Assembly: GCA_028641055.1 (NCBI GenBank)
Contig: CM054061.1
Span: forward strand, 33,971,877 to 34,035,876
Origin: Alopecurus myosuroides
Lineage: Eukaryota > Streptophyta > Magnoliopsida > Poales > Poaceae
Length of the DNA: 64,000 nucleotides
Reading direction: 5' to 3'
Notes under the pieces: generated by a model
The model's database searches: none
What the model saw: the letters and a program-made list of their open reading frames with translations, nothing else
What the model was told of the DNA's origin: nothing
In this document: positions 1 through 12,298 of the stretch, piece after piece
How positions within the stretch are numbered: the first letter of the stretch is position 1
Layout of the letters: each line of letters opens with the position of its first letter
Made by a program: the position numbers and the translations under genes

Positions 1-101
1 ATGTCGTTTGCGTCTCCCTCGTTTTACTTATGATCAGAGTGTGTTACTTCGAGCGTCCGTTAATTCATAAAACGAATGCATGCAACTCGTAACAAATATA
101 T

Positions 102-393
102 TCGGTGAACAATGCATGCAACTCTTAACAAAATATTTATGAAGTAAATAATACAAAATGAAAACGAATCCAATTATTTGGGCCTACAAAAATGAAAATG
201 AACCCAAGACATGCAAAACAAGTAAAACAATTGTTTTTACAAAATATTTCGGTGAACAATGCATGCAACTCTTAACAAAATATTTATGAAGTAAATACTA
301 CAAAAATGAAAACGAATCCAATTATTTGGGCCTACAAAAATGAAAACGAACCCAAGACATGCAAAACAAGTAAAACAATTGTTTTTACAAATT
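102..393. repeat. Tandem duplication, 146-bp period
   Basis: Two near-identical copies start with ttcggtgaacaatgcatg at 102 and 248 and end near 247 and 393. Both contain aacgaatccaattatttggg and end in a run leading to aattgtttttaca. The rest of 1-679 is AT-rich 3' flank of the GRF gene; I see no other gene or element boundary in it. Confidence 0.85.
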
Positions 394-679
394 AAAATAA
401 GTCAAATCTAGGCAGGTGGGTTTGTTTTCTCTTTGGGCCTAATTGTTGGCCCAACTACACTCTTTCGGCCTTTCTTCAACTACTCTTACGGCATGAGAAC
501 GAATCAGTTTTTTTCTACTGAAACTGAACTTTGGTGACTGCACTGAAACTGAACTTCAACTGAACATCGAAGGGCATATTCAAATTTAACATCAGACACT
601 TCACTGAAACTAGCACGGCGCACAGATTGCTACCTCTGCATAGCTAACTCAAGTAAAATCTAGATTAATCTAGTCCATT

Positions 680-1296
680 CTAACGACGGATGAACAAGAG
701 GTAAACAAAAAACAGAGCAATGATACAAGAATAGAATGCTCCTGACATGAGATTCGCTTGCTTCTGCAAATCCACCATTTGCTTTAAAAACTTCTTGATC
801 TTCTTCAATTCCTCGTTTACTTCGGCCTCCACGGGCAGTCCAGCAATAGGGCGCGTGATCCTCGCCGTCGGCCCTCCTCTGCCCGAGCTGACATCGGGAG
901 CAAACCCACCTAGATTTGGATCTTCAATGTGGCCCTCAAATTCAAGCCTAGCAACGTACTGATCGATCCACTCAAAGTGCGAACATTTCTTCAGCATCTG
1001 TAACAGTAGACATGAATCTAGATCCCAAAACCGAGGAGAAAAAAACGCGAATTGGAATGCCAAATACTCCTATCATCTCTCTCCTCCTCATCTCAGTTTT
1101 AAGATCTTACCTTGCCATCCCGTCCCATCATGGGAATGCTCAAACAGGACACAAAATGGCGCCCCAGATTCCCATTCTCGTCAGTTTTACTGACCCTCCG
1201 CTTTAGAGCCTCTGGCCGTGGGCATTCCGGGCACCTTGTCATCGGAACTGCACCGTACTCTGGCCATCTTGACTGCGTGGCGGAGGAGCTGGACAT
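680..1296 (-). CDS. GRF-type zinc-finger protein with C-terminal membrane segment (2 exons)
   Basis: Exon 1 is 1296-1111 and exon 2 is 997-680. The 113-bp intron has a GTAAG donor at 1110 and a CAG acceptor at 998, and it falls between codons. The 167-residue product has a GRF zinc finger: Cys22 and Cys25 (CPEC), Cys51, then KKCSHFEW around Cys67-Trp72, completed across the splice. A Lys-rich predicted coiled coil (about 122-146) and a hydrophobic tail (about 147-165, ending in Arg-Arg) follow. GRF fingers bind nucleic acid in other proteins. Short GRF plus transmembrane proteins form a large family of unknown role in grasses (recalled from general knowledge). The start was chosen because it opens the conserved N-terminus just before the finger; longer upstream reading lies in repeat DNA. 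The tail suggests a membrane anchor (inference). It could be a TE-amplified gene copy rather than a functional locus. Confidence 0.75.
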
Positions 1297-1379
1297 CCCG
1301 TGCGCCGTCGCCGGAGACGAGGAAGAATGGGGAAAGGGGAAGAAATGGCACAGACACCAGCTCGGGCACGGGCGCAGCC

Positions 1380-1506
1380 CTGTTTTAGATTCACTGTGGT
1401 GGGTCCCGCGCTGCTGAGGTGGATAAGTTGTGGGGCACATGCGCATCTCTGTTTTAGAATCCGCGAGGTGGGTCCCACGCTGCTGAGGTGGATAAGTTGT
1501 GGGTCC
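1380..1506. repeat. 69-bp tandem duplication upstream of the GRF gene
   Basis: The segment starting ctgttttaga at 1380 is repeated at 1449. Both copies contain gctgaggtggataagttgtg. It lies 84-210 bp upstream of the GRF start codon, in its 5' leader or promoter zone. No TATA box is clear in 1297-1670. Confidence 0.8.
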
Positions 1507-2705
1507 AAGCGTCGCATAACCCTAACAGCTAACCGATCAGCTCCGCTTAAGAACCATGTTGGCCGTGAGCTATTTTCTTCCTCCAATCCGTCGCACGTAG
1601 GCTATTTCCTCGAAAAACGTCGCATTCCTTCCAATTCAACTGAAACCCGTCGCACAGGAGCTATTGGCCCTTAATAAATATATAAACTTCAATGCACAAT
1701 GTATTCATACATTTTATAGAAATAAATTAAACCTTAATTCTATTGAAAGTTGGCACTAAATTAATTAATATACTGACCTCATGTGCTAGGGAAAAGCATA
1801 ATCCTTCTAGTATTTAACGACATGAAATCTTCAGTCATGCATATATTCATAATTAATCTTCTCGAAGATATCATTTTCAATTGCTATTATGGTCACACTC
1901 CAATAAGTAATTCTTGTGTCAATGTAAGAAGCAATTTTTTTTTTTTAGAAATGGAGGTTCTACCCCCAGCCTCTGCATCAAAATGATGCACACAGCTGGA
2001 TTTTATTAATAATAAAGCAGAAACCACGAAGTCTTACAAGTAAAAACATTAACCAGCTGAACCTGAAGCCACCAACCTAGCGACATCTCGCTACCTACAA
2101 GACTGATGAAGGGGGTGACCAAGTACAGGGCCGATACCCTGACATTCCACCAACGCACATCATCTATAAAACCGAATGCCTCACCAAGCCGCCCGATAGC
2201 AAACAAGGGGCACAACCGGTCCGGCCCATCGCAGCGCACACCGACGTACGCGCTCCAGACGTTGCCGCCACCACCTTCCGCTCACCCGCCTTCAGGACAG
2301 AGGTCAAGGCTTTCACCATATCAGACTTGCCGTCGATGCCGCCATGACACCAACCAGCACCACCGCCCTGCGCGTCGTCCATCATCCCGCGTCCGTCACC
2401 GAGACCCCACGGCACCACGCCATCGAACCTCGCCGTCGTCGATACAGTAGACAAACGACCACTTCATCTTCAAGTCCCTCCGACCATTGCTTCAAAATGA
2501 TGCCCTCAGGAGGGAGGTCGACACCAATGGCGCCGTCATCATCCAATCCGGGAGACCCAGATTTAGGTTTTCACCCGAAGCAAGCCAGGCGAGGTACCGT
2601 GAACTGCAATGACGATGCCCTGAGAGGAAAGACGTCGAAGACGCCGCCATCGTCCGCCATGACCGAAGTCGGCGCGATTTTCATCGGCAGTCGCGCCCCC
2701 AACCC

Positions 2706-5700
2706 TGTCGCACCCTGATTTCTAGGGGATACTCACCGTACGAACTGGATAGCAGATGCTTGGATTATGGGGCATAACTGCTCCCACGTCCCAGCTTCCT
2801 GGTAGGCCTGCGCTTATGCGCGACAACACAAGCCCTGCTATTCCATCGTCGATGTAAACTATCCACTAGAGATCAAAAGCACTTCCGTCGACGTACTTCA
2901 AACCATACACACATGGTACGTCAACGGCGTTGAACAACTGATATCACAACAGATCCCTACGACACAAAAGATTGAAATAAGGTGCAAATAGCTCTCATTA
3001 GAGCAGAGATAGCAAATACAATCATTCAGAGGGCACATGCCCCAACAATACATCATTACAATACAGCGGAAGCATTCAACATGTCTGAGTACAGACAAGA
3101 ACCAAATAGGCCTAAGAGGCCGGGAACAAACATACGGAGCCCATCCACGAAGTCTCGGATCCTGCCCGGGTCCGCTATCTACTCGTCAGCAGTCTCGTCA
3201 TGATCCACGTAGTAGCCACCATGTAGATCCTCGGAAACGTCGGTCTGCGGAAACCACAGCCCCAAAGGGGTCAGTACATACTGGCAAGCAAGACTCACAT
3301 TTCACCAAAGTGTAACCCGTAAACACCAAGCACAGATGCCTTGGGTTCAACGAAAGAAAAAGGGGTATGAAAGATGCTGCAACTGGCTGCGCTAACCAAC
3401 TACAGAAACATACTACAACTGCCGGCTAACAGAAAGGGGATAAGATCGAGGATTGTAACCAACTGAAAGATAACTGCAAACAAACCCATCCTGGATATCG
3501 CCCCTTATCCAAAGAAGCAATCCGAGGATAACTCACACCGTTGGATTAAAGATGAGTCAAGTTATTGTGTGAATAACCTATTACTAGTCAGGTTATTAAT
3601 CATTGGGTGAAACATGATTGATCATTATGTTGAAGTTGTCCTGAGTACTTGTTAGCCAGTACTTTCACCAAGTAGTCCATAACCGCGGAAAACACGGCTT
3701 CTCGAGAAGATTTACCCTGCAGGGGTGCACCATAGTAACCGTACACGCATGAATAACCCGCCAGATGGAACGGCCGTTCCACCAAGCGGGGCACTCAACA
3801 CAACCAACCCTTCTTCGCATCGAGCCCAAAGCACCGCGTGCTGTGCGTGCGCGGCTAATCGAGCCCACCGAAGAAAAGGAGGACCCTCATAGCACTGGAA
3901 GACCACGCCGCCCTAAATGCCGACTACAAAAGTTCCACCCTGGCCTCGGGTTCGTACCTGCATATGATGCAGCAAATGGAAAGCCCGAACTAGTACGACG
4001 ATTTGGACGAGATGCGAATCGAGTCAAGTTGAGGGGGGCGCCCATACTCGCTTCCCACATGCGGGTAGTGCGCTCATCATGGATCAGTAGACAAGACCCT
4101 TTTCCTATTAGGGTCGACACTAGCAGGCCTCAAAACCACAAAGGGCCTCCTGCCGGTGCCTTATCATCAAATTATTGTTAACAGCAGCATTAACAGGATT
4201 GATTGATTAACATTCGAGCCCCCCGGAACGGTAACAAATGATAATAGCACGATAGTAAAAGAAGTGACCGACAACAGGCTCGAGCAAAAGCAACCCTAAG
4301 CATGCTAGATAAGAACAGGCACAAGCAATGGCTGTAGGTAGGGAGGTGAGGCAATATCATGGTTCAGGGTATCATGTGATAGGTTCGTAACAGAAACAAC
4401 TACCACTATGGCTAGCAGAAAAGAACAACGGAAAGTATCGGTAACCAATGTTGAAAGGAACACGATGGTTCATGTGAGTGATAACTTGCCTGCAAAACCC
4501 AGTAGCCTGGTACCGAGCTAACTCCTTAGAAGGGGTGTCGTAAGTATCGTCGGTCTCAACGTCGTCGTGTATCCGAGAAAAAGCAAACAAACAAGGCAGA
4601 AATATAAACAATCAATATCATGGCATAGTGCACAATCAAATATGATGCATGACAAGTTAATAGATGCATCAAAATAAACTAATTGATATGATAACACAAT
4701 TGAAATGGACACATATGCAATTTTGAGTTGCATATGAAAAGCCCATGGATTTTGATTAGATTATTTGTTTTCCAACTAAACAACAGGTGATAGTGGTTTA
4801 GTATGATGCATGCAAAAGGAAAACAGCAAAATAACAACATTAGAATCAAATTAGAATAGGGTGTAGCAATTTAGAATTTTATTATTACTTTAGGGAATTT
4901 TTGGGTGCCTTAAAGGTGACACACAAGTATTTGTTGTTTTCACCCATTCAATTTGTTCAAAACAAATAACAAAGTTGATATTTGAAAAGGTTATCAAATT
5001 TTAGTTGGATTACATGTTTCACATTTTGAAATTGGACTTAGGATTATTTAATTATGAATTAAACAATATTAAACAAGTTTTAATTGAATTTAAACAAGAT
5101 TAAATTGTTTAGGCATTTTAAATTATTCAAACCAGGAAACAAAAATTATATTTGAAAAGGTTATTCAAAATGGTATGGAAAACATATTTTATTTGCATTT
5201 ATTGGATTAATAAATAATTAGTTATGGATTTTAGAAATTAACATTTGAATTGTTTAAGTTTGAATTTTAAATGCATTTGTAATTTCCAAAACAGTACACA
5301 AATTGAATAGTTGGAAAGATTAGGAAATTTGGATCAGAATTCATATAAAGTTTGTATTTATTGAAATTACAGAACAAAAGATATTAAATTTTGAAGTTTT
5401 GGTTTAATTCTGCTAATTAAAATGGATTTGTAATTTCCAGGAATTTGCAGAAAACATTTGTTACTCAGTTTCACTCTACCCACTGTCACTGCCCGTGGGC
5501 CTGGACAGGGTGGCGAGGTTGGATGGTGAGGTGGCGCAGCGGGTCACTGACCCGTGGGCCTGGCCACCGTGGCAAATACAGCGAAAAAAAGGACGCGCGA
5601 GGGGGGATCGAACCCGCACCCTCCTACTGCGCGCGAAGGGCCACTGCCACTGCGCTGTAACTGAACTTTTGTTCAGAGTACTGCTACGATTATTTTTCAG

Positions 5701-7502
5701 GTAAGACACACGGCCTCGCGCCAATCTGACGAAACTGCAACTGCAGTTAGCAGGCACAGACAGTGGACTTGCCGGTGATCACCACGGCGGGTCTCCGGCG
5801 GCTCGCGGTTGCGTTGGTGTGTGCGTGGATGCGGGCAGCTCGTGGTGCGGTGCGGGGTCTTGCGCTCGTGTAGAGAGGAGGGAGAGGGCAGGTACGGTGG
5901 GCTCACCGTGGTTGGTCGTCGGGGAAGCAACAGCAGAATAGCACGGAGGCGTTCGGTGGTGAGTGGCCGGCGACGAGCGAGGGCGGGAACCAGAAGCGAG
6001 TCCAGCTCTGTCGTCGCGCCGGGAAGCAGAGGGTCGAGGCGCAGCTCCTGGACCTGTCCTTGGAGCTTGGAGACCCTCGACGTGATGGCGCCGTGCGAGG
6101 CCGCAGCTCCGGTTAGCGGCCATGGCGGAACAGACGGTGGTCAGAAAAGATGACACGACCAAAACTAGCGCGAAAGGGGCGGATTTTGACGGGAATCGGT
6201 AGGTTGGCTCACCAAGAGGATGCCGTGGTGGTAGCTAGTGCCCGATGTCGTCCGCGGCGGCGAGAAATCGAAGAAACTCGCCGGCGTTCGAACTGAAGAT
6301 GATGGATTCCACAGACGTTCGGCTGCCCCTCCGAGTGGTGCTCCAGGTCGAGGAGAACGAGGGAGTGTGGGTGGTTCTTGTCCACCGCTCGTCTTGGCGC
6401 GGGAGGGTTCACGACGTCGGAGCGGCTGCGAGGTTCAGTAGGGGGAGGCAGGGTTCAGAGCCGAGGGCGGATCGTGGTGAGGGAGAGGGAAGACGACGGC
6501 GCGGGCTAGGGTAGCTAGGGCCTAGGGTTGCGGCAGGAGGAGGGTGCCGTGGTTTTTATGGAGCAGGTGAAGGCGTACGGCGAGCCATCGGGAGGGTGAG
6601 CGGAGGATCAACGGAGGGGGAGCAGTCGTACCGCTGACGTGAGGAAGAGGACAGCGACAGAGAGGGATCGTGGGCTCGAGTGGGGAAAAACAGGTGGGCT
6701 TAGGGGGATGGGCTGGGCCTAGGTAGTTAGCTGCTGCTCACTCCTTTTTAGAATTTCTGTTTGTTTTATTTTTTTGTGGAAAACCAAATGGAAGGAAAAG
6801 ATGGGTTTTTTAAGTAAATAAAATTTAGGAAAAGTTTGGTTAGTTGAGTTTTTCAAATAGCCACTCAAAACTAAATTTTGTTTTCCAAAGTTTTTCAAAT
6901 TTAATTGTTGTTTGTTAATAAACAAAAATTGGTGAATTTTAATATTAATTAAACATTAATGTAAACAACATGTTAATAGGGTGACCCCTAAGGTTAATGT
7001 GCTCAAAGTGAGTTGATTGGTTTGGAGATTTTCATGACTTGGAATTTTGGTGCTGTTTGAATTTGAATTTGAGTTTGAAAGCAATTTGGGAATTTATTTA
7101 ATTGAAAATAAAAGCACCATTTTATTAGTTGATCCAACATGGAAAAATAATTGGAAACAAGAGATTAGATTGTTTTGGTAATTATCATAATTTTCCAATT
7201 GGGTGTTGTTTATACAATGTATTGAATTTTTGAATGTGATTTGGAAACAATTGATTGATTAAAACCATTAACTTAACAAGTGAGCATTTTGAAATAAAAA
7301 GAAAACAATTTGGTTGTTTCTATTTGAAATAACATTTTGGAAATTGTAACATCACAAGGATGAAACAAAGGTTTGAATTTCAAATAGAAAACAGAGGAAA
7401 ACAAACAAAACAAATGCAATGAACATGATGCCATGATGCAAAACATAATTTAACAGAGAGCAAACATTCTAAAGGCTATTTTTTCAGACTTGGGATGTTA
7501 CA
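2706..7502 (-). repeat. 3' LTR of the block A element (LTR A1)
   Basis: It has an AT-rich U3 (about 7480-6720), a GC-rich middle (about 6720-5450) and an AT-rich plus mixed downstream part. It carries the most private substitutions of the four LTR copies, for example at 3815-3850, 5928-5940 and 6236. One of these (gtagctag at 6231-6238) closes a 177-codon minus-strand frame that stays open in the other three copies. Confidence 0.93.
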
Positions 7503-7699
7503 AAACGCCCCCCCTTGAAGGAATCGCGCCCCGAGATTCCTACTGAGAAAAGAAAAGGTCCGGATACTTCTTGGGAAGATCCTCTTGAGCCGTGACACGT
7601 GAAACACATCGTGCACCTTGGGTAGTTTAACTGGAAGTTGAAAACAATAGGAATTCCTGGCAACTCTTCTGGAAAGATATCAGGGAATTTGGAAACCAC
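7484..7699 (-). pseudogene. Relic of gypsy pol at the protease-RT linker
   Basis: The minus-strand frame contains SKFPDIFPEELPGIP, the conserved entry to the reverse transcriptase of Ty3/gypsy elements. After about 25 residues the similarity is lost and the frame runs into the purine tract and LTR. Gag, most of RT, RNase H and integrase are absent, so it cannot encode a functional polyprotein. Confidence 0.75.
7506..7518 (-). other. Polypurine tract of the block A LTR element
   Basis: The minus strand reads caagggggggcg, three bases before the 3' LTR start TGTAACATCC. This is the expected priming site for plus-strand DNA synthesis. The same tract is at 50599-50611. Confidence 0.75.
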
Positions 7700-7815
7700 C
7701 GGAACATTATCAAGCAGAGGTAGAGGTTTAGCATCGAGAGTGTATAACTGGACGGAACTTGATTCATTTGTAGATTAGATTATTTGGCTAGAATGGTGGA
7801 ACTGAGTTATTGACA

Positions 7816-8070
7816 TCAATGCAACACCAAGAATGACATCAATGTCAGAATCAACAACATGAGAGTAACGAGGAATATGTGGCCTCCCATTAGAATTGGA
7901 TTGTTCTTACTTATGTTGGAAGTCAACATTTGAGATCCCGGGGAGTGAACAGAGTTTTGATTGCTTAGTGGAACCAGAATTGGGTTGTGTGTTGTGGCAA
8001 AGATTTTTGACACAAAAGAATGTGATGCTCCGGTATCAAACAACACTTTAGTTGGAATAGAGTTTAGCAA
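7816..8070 (-). pseudogene. Retroviral-type aspartic protease fragment
   Basis: The frame starts at MLNSIPTKVLFDTGASHSF. The DTGAS motif (residues 12-16) is the active-site signature of LTR-retrotransposon aspartic proteases, followed by the usual Ser-Phe-Val-Ser. It is about 84 codons, shorter than a full protease, and the C-terminal part looks degraded. It lies between the primer-binding site and the RT-linker relic, the normal order of a gypsy pol. Confidence 0.75.
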
Positions 8071-8430
8071 ATGAACGGGGAAACTTGATTAGACGCTGGT
8101 ACAATAACTGAAATGGAAAACAACAACAAGATTTCAACGGACGAGAAGGAAATGTTTAGAAGAACATGATATTGAAGCAACACCGGGAAAACGAGAACAA
8201 GATTCCTGAGGTACTACGGAGAACCCAAAACACGTGAAATCCTAACTTGAAAGTTTAGATGAGAAGGGAAAAATAAACGTTGCACTTCCTTACCAGAAAA
8301 GGGAGGGAGGGTGGGGAAAAGAAGAAAAAGAACAGAATTCCTACTCTCACGTTTCAATTTTCCTATATAGCTACAAAATAGTTTCTAGACTCAACTGCGA
8401 CCAGTAAAAAGGGATCCTATAGGCAGACAG

Positions 8431-8442
8431 GCTCTGATACCA
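8431..8442 (-). other. tRNA-Met primer-binding site
   Basis: The minus strand reads TGGTATCAGAGC, the standard plant initiator tRNA-Met complement, two bases inside the 5' LTR. It fixes the element's orientation. The block B copy (51492-51503) carries one change, gctttgatacca on the plus strand. Confidence 0.93.
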
Positions 8443-11322
8443 TTTGTCGCACCCTGATTTCTAGGGGATACTCACCGTACGAACTGGATAGCAGATGCTT
8501 GGATTATGGGGCATAACTGCTCCCACGTCCCAGCTTCCTGGTAGGCCTGCGCTTATGCGCGACAACACAAGCCCTGCTATTCCATCGTCGATGTAAACTA
8601 TCCACTAGAGGTCAAAAGCACTTCCGTCGACGTACTTCAAACCATACACACATGGTACGTCAACGGCGTTGAACAACTGATATCACAACAGATCCCTACG
8701 ACACAAAAGATTGAAATAAGGTGCAAATAGCTCTCATTAGAGCAGAGATAGCAAATACAATCATTCAGAGGGCACATGCCCCAACAATACATCATTACAA
8801 TACAGCGGAAGCATTCAACATGTCTGAGTACAGACAAGAACCAAATAGGCCTAAGAGGCCGGGAACAAACATACGGAGCCCATCCACGAAGTGTCGGATC
8901 CTGCCCGGGTCCGCTATCTACTCGTCAGCAGTCTCGTCATGATCCACGTAGTAGCCACCATGTAGATCCTCGGAAACGTCGGTCTGCGGAAACCACAGCC
9001 CCAAAGGGGTCAGTACATACTGGCAAGCAAGACTCACATTTCACCAAAGTGTAACCCGTCAACACCAAGCACAGATGCCTTGGGTTCAACGGAAGAAAAA
9101 GGGGTATGAAAGATGCTGCAACTGGCTGCGCTAACCAACTACAGAAACATACTACAACTGCCAGCTAACAGAAAGGGGATAAGATCGAGGATTGTAACCA
9201 ACTGAAAGATAACTGCAAACAAACCCATCCTGGATATCGCCCCTTATCCAAAGAAGCAATCCGAGGATAACTCACACCGTTGGATTAAAGATGAGTCAAG
9301 TTATTGTGTGAATAACCTATTACTAGTCAGGTTATTAATCATTGGGTGAAACATGATTGATCATTATGTTGAAGTTGTCCTGAGTACTTGTTAGCCAGTA
9401 CTTTCACCAAGTAGTCCATAACCGCGGAAAACACGGCTTCTCGAGAAGATTTACCCTGCAGGGGTGCACCATAGTAACCGTACACGCAAGAATAACCCGC
9501 CAGATGGAACGGCCGTTCCACCAAGCGGGGCACTCAACACAACCAACCCTTCTTCGCATCAAGCCCAAAGCACCGCGTGCTGTGCGTGCGCGGCTAATCG
9601 AGCCCCCCGAAGAAAAGGAGGACCCTCATAGCACTGGAAGACCACGCCGCCCTAAATGCCGACTACAAAAGTTCCACCCTGGCCTCGGGTTCGTACCTGC
9701 ATATGATGCAGCAAATGGAAAGCCCGAACTAGTACGGCGATTTGGACGAGATGCGAATCGAGTCAAGTTGAGGGGGGCGCCCATACTCGCTTCCCACATG
9801 CGGGTAGTGCGCTCATCATGGATCAGTAGACAAGACCCTTTTCCTATTAGGGTCGACACTAGCAGGCCTCAAAACCACAAACGGCCTCCTGCCGGTGCCT
9901 TATCATCAAATTATTGTTAACAGCAGCATTAACAGGATTGATTGATTAACATTCGAGCCCCCCGGAACGGTAACAAATGATAATAGCACGATAGTAAAAG
10001 AAGTGACCGACAACAGGCTCGAGCAAAAGCAACCCTAAGCATGCTAGATAAGAACAGGCACAAGCAATGGCTGTAGGTAGGGAGGTGAGGCAATATCATG
10101 GTTCAGGGTATCATGTGATAGGTTCGTAACAGAAACAACTACCACTATGGCTAGCAGAAAAGAACAACGGAAAGTATCGGTAACCAATGTTGAAAGGAAC
10201 ACGATGGTTCATGTGAGTGATAACTTGCCTGCAAAACCCAGTAGCCTGGTACCGAGCTAACTCCTTAGAAGGGGTGTCGTAAGTATCGTCGGTCTCAACG
10301 TCGTCGTGTATCCGAGAAAAAGCAAACAAACAAGGCAGAAATATAAACAATCAATATCATGGCATAGTGCACAATCAAATATGATGCATGACAAGTTAAT
10401 AGATGCATCAAAATAAACTAATTGATATGATAACACAATTGAAATGGACACATATGCAATTTTGAGTTGCATATGAAAAGCCCATGGATTTTGATTAGAT
10501 TATTTGTTTTCCAACTAAACAACAGGTGATAGTGGTTTAGTATGATGCATGCAAAAGGAAAACAGCAAAATAACAACATTAGAATCAAATTAGAATAGGG
10601 TGTAGCAATTTAGAATTTTATTATTACTTTAGGGAATTTTTGGGTGCCTTAAAGGTGACACACAAGTATTTGTTGTTTTCACCCATTCAATTTGTTCAAA
10701 ACAAATAACAAAGTTGATATTTGAAAATGTTATCAAATTTTAGTTGGATTACATGTTTCACATTTTGAAATTGGACTTAGGATTATTTAATTATGAATTA
10801 AACAATATTAAACAAGTTTTAATTGAATTTAAACAAGATTAAATTGTTTAGGCATTTTAAATTATTCAAACCAGGAAACAAAAATTATATTTGAAAAGGT
10901 TATTCAAAATGGTATGGAAAACATATTTTATTTGCATTTATTGGATTAATAAATAATTAGTTATGGATTTTAGAAATTAACATTTGAATTGTTTAAGTTT
11001 GAATTTTAAATGCATTTGTAATTTCCAAAACAGTACACAAATTGAATATTTGGAAAGATTAGGAAATTTGGATCAGAATTCATATAAAGTTTGTATTTAT
11101 TGAAATTACAGAACAAAAGATATTAAATTTTGAAGTTTTGGTTTAATTCTGCTAATTAAAATGGATTTGTAATTTCCAGGAATTTGCAGAAAACATTTGT
11201 TACTCAGTTTCACTCTACCCACTGTCACTGCCCGTGGGCCTGGACATCGTGGCGAGGTTGGATGGTGAGGTGGCGCAGCGGGTCACTGACCCGTGGGCCT
11301 GGCCACCGTGGCAAATACAGCG

Positions 11323-11397
11323 AAAAAAAGGACGCGCGAGGGGGGATCGAACCCGCACCCTCCTACTGCGCGCGAAGGGCCACTGCCACTGCGCTGT
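11323..11397 (-). other. tRNA-like Pol III module inside the LTR
   Basis: On the minus strand an A-box-like AGCGCAGTGG (11395-11386) is followed about 42 bases later by a B-box GGTTCGATCCC (11353-11343) and then a run of seven T (11329-11323), a Pol III terminator. Box spacing matches a tRNA. The T-arm pairs 4 of 5 positions, but no 7-bp acceptor stem forms, so this is not a functional tRNA gene. All four LTRs carry it (near 5584-5658, 48677-48751 and 54384-54458). It could be a captured SINE or tRNA relic. Confidence 0.5.
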
Positions 11398-12261
11398 AAC
11401 TGAACTTTTGTTCAGAGTACTGCTACGATTGTTTTTCAGGTAAGACACACGGCCTCGCGCCAATCTGACGAAACTGCAACTGCAGTTAGCAGGCACAGAC
11501 AGTGGACTTGCCGGTGATCACCACGGGGGGTCTCCGGCGGCTCGCGGTTGCGTTGGTGTGTGCGTGGATGCGGGCAGCTCGTGGTGCGGTGCGGGGTCTT
11601 GCGCTCGTGTAGAGAGGAGGGAGAGGGCAGGGACGGTGGGCTCACCGTGGTTGGTCGTCGGGGAAGCAACAGCAGACGAGCACGGAGGCGTTCGGTGGTG
11701 AGTGGCCGGCGACGAGCGAGGGCGGGAACCAGAAGCGAGTCCAGCTCTGTCGTCGCGCCGGGAAGCAGAGGGTCGAGGCGCAGCTCCTGGACCTGTCATT
11801 GGAGCTTGGAGACCCTCGACGTGACGGCGCCGTGCGAGGCCGCAGCTCCGGTTAGCGGCCATGGCGGAACAGACGGTGGTCAGAAAAGATGACACGACCA
11901 AAACTAGCGCGAAAGGGGCGGATTTTGACGGGAATCGGTAGGTTGGCTCACCAAGAGGATGCCGTGGTGGTAGCCAGTGCCCGATGTCGTCCGCGGCGGC
12001 GAGAAATCGAAGAAACTCGCCGGCGTTCGAACTGAAGATGATGGATTCCACAGACGTTCGGCTGCCCCTCCGAGTGGTGCTCCAGGTCGAGGAGAACGAG
12101 GGAGTGTGGGTGGTTCTTGTCCACCGCTCGTCTTGGCGCGGGAGGGTTCACGGCGTCGGAGCGGCTGCGAGGTTCAGTAGGGGGAGGCAGGGTTCAGAGC
12201 CGAGGGCGGATCGTGGTGAGGGAGAGGGAAGACGACGGCGCGGGCTAGGGTAGCTAGGGCC

Positions 12262-12298
12262 TAGGGTTGCGGCAGGAGGAGGGTGCCGTGGTTTTTAT
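12262..12298 (-). promoter_or_regulatory. Putative LTR promoter (TATA-like box)
   Basis: The minus strand carries CCATAAAAACC (box 12298-12292) and, about 30 bases downstream, a C/T-rich gcaaccctagg stretch typical of plant transcript starts, at the AT-to-GC transition of the LTR. If used, R-U5 would be about 3.8 kb long. All four LTRs have it. Inferred from sequence only. Confidence 0.4.

Noticed and set aside
5584..5658. A true tRNA gene in the LTR
   Set aside because: The boxes and T run are present, but no acceptor stem and only a partial T stem form, so it was listed as tRNA-like only.
11518..12051. A 177-codon minus-strand frame inside the LTRs, open in three of four copies
   Set aside because: The composition is dominated by Pro, Ala, Arg and Ser from GC-rich DNA, with no domain. 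The LTR copies are so similar that an open frame would persist by chance.
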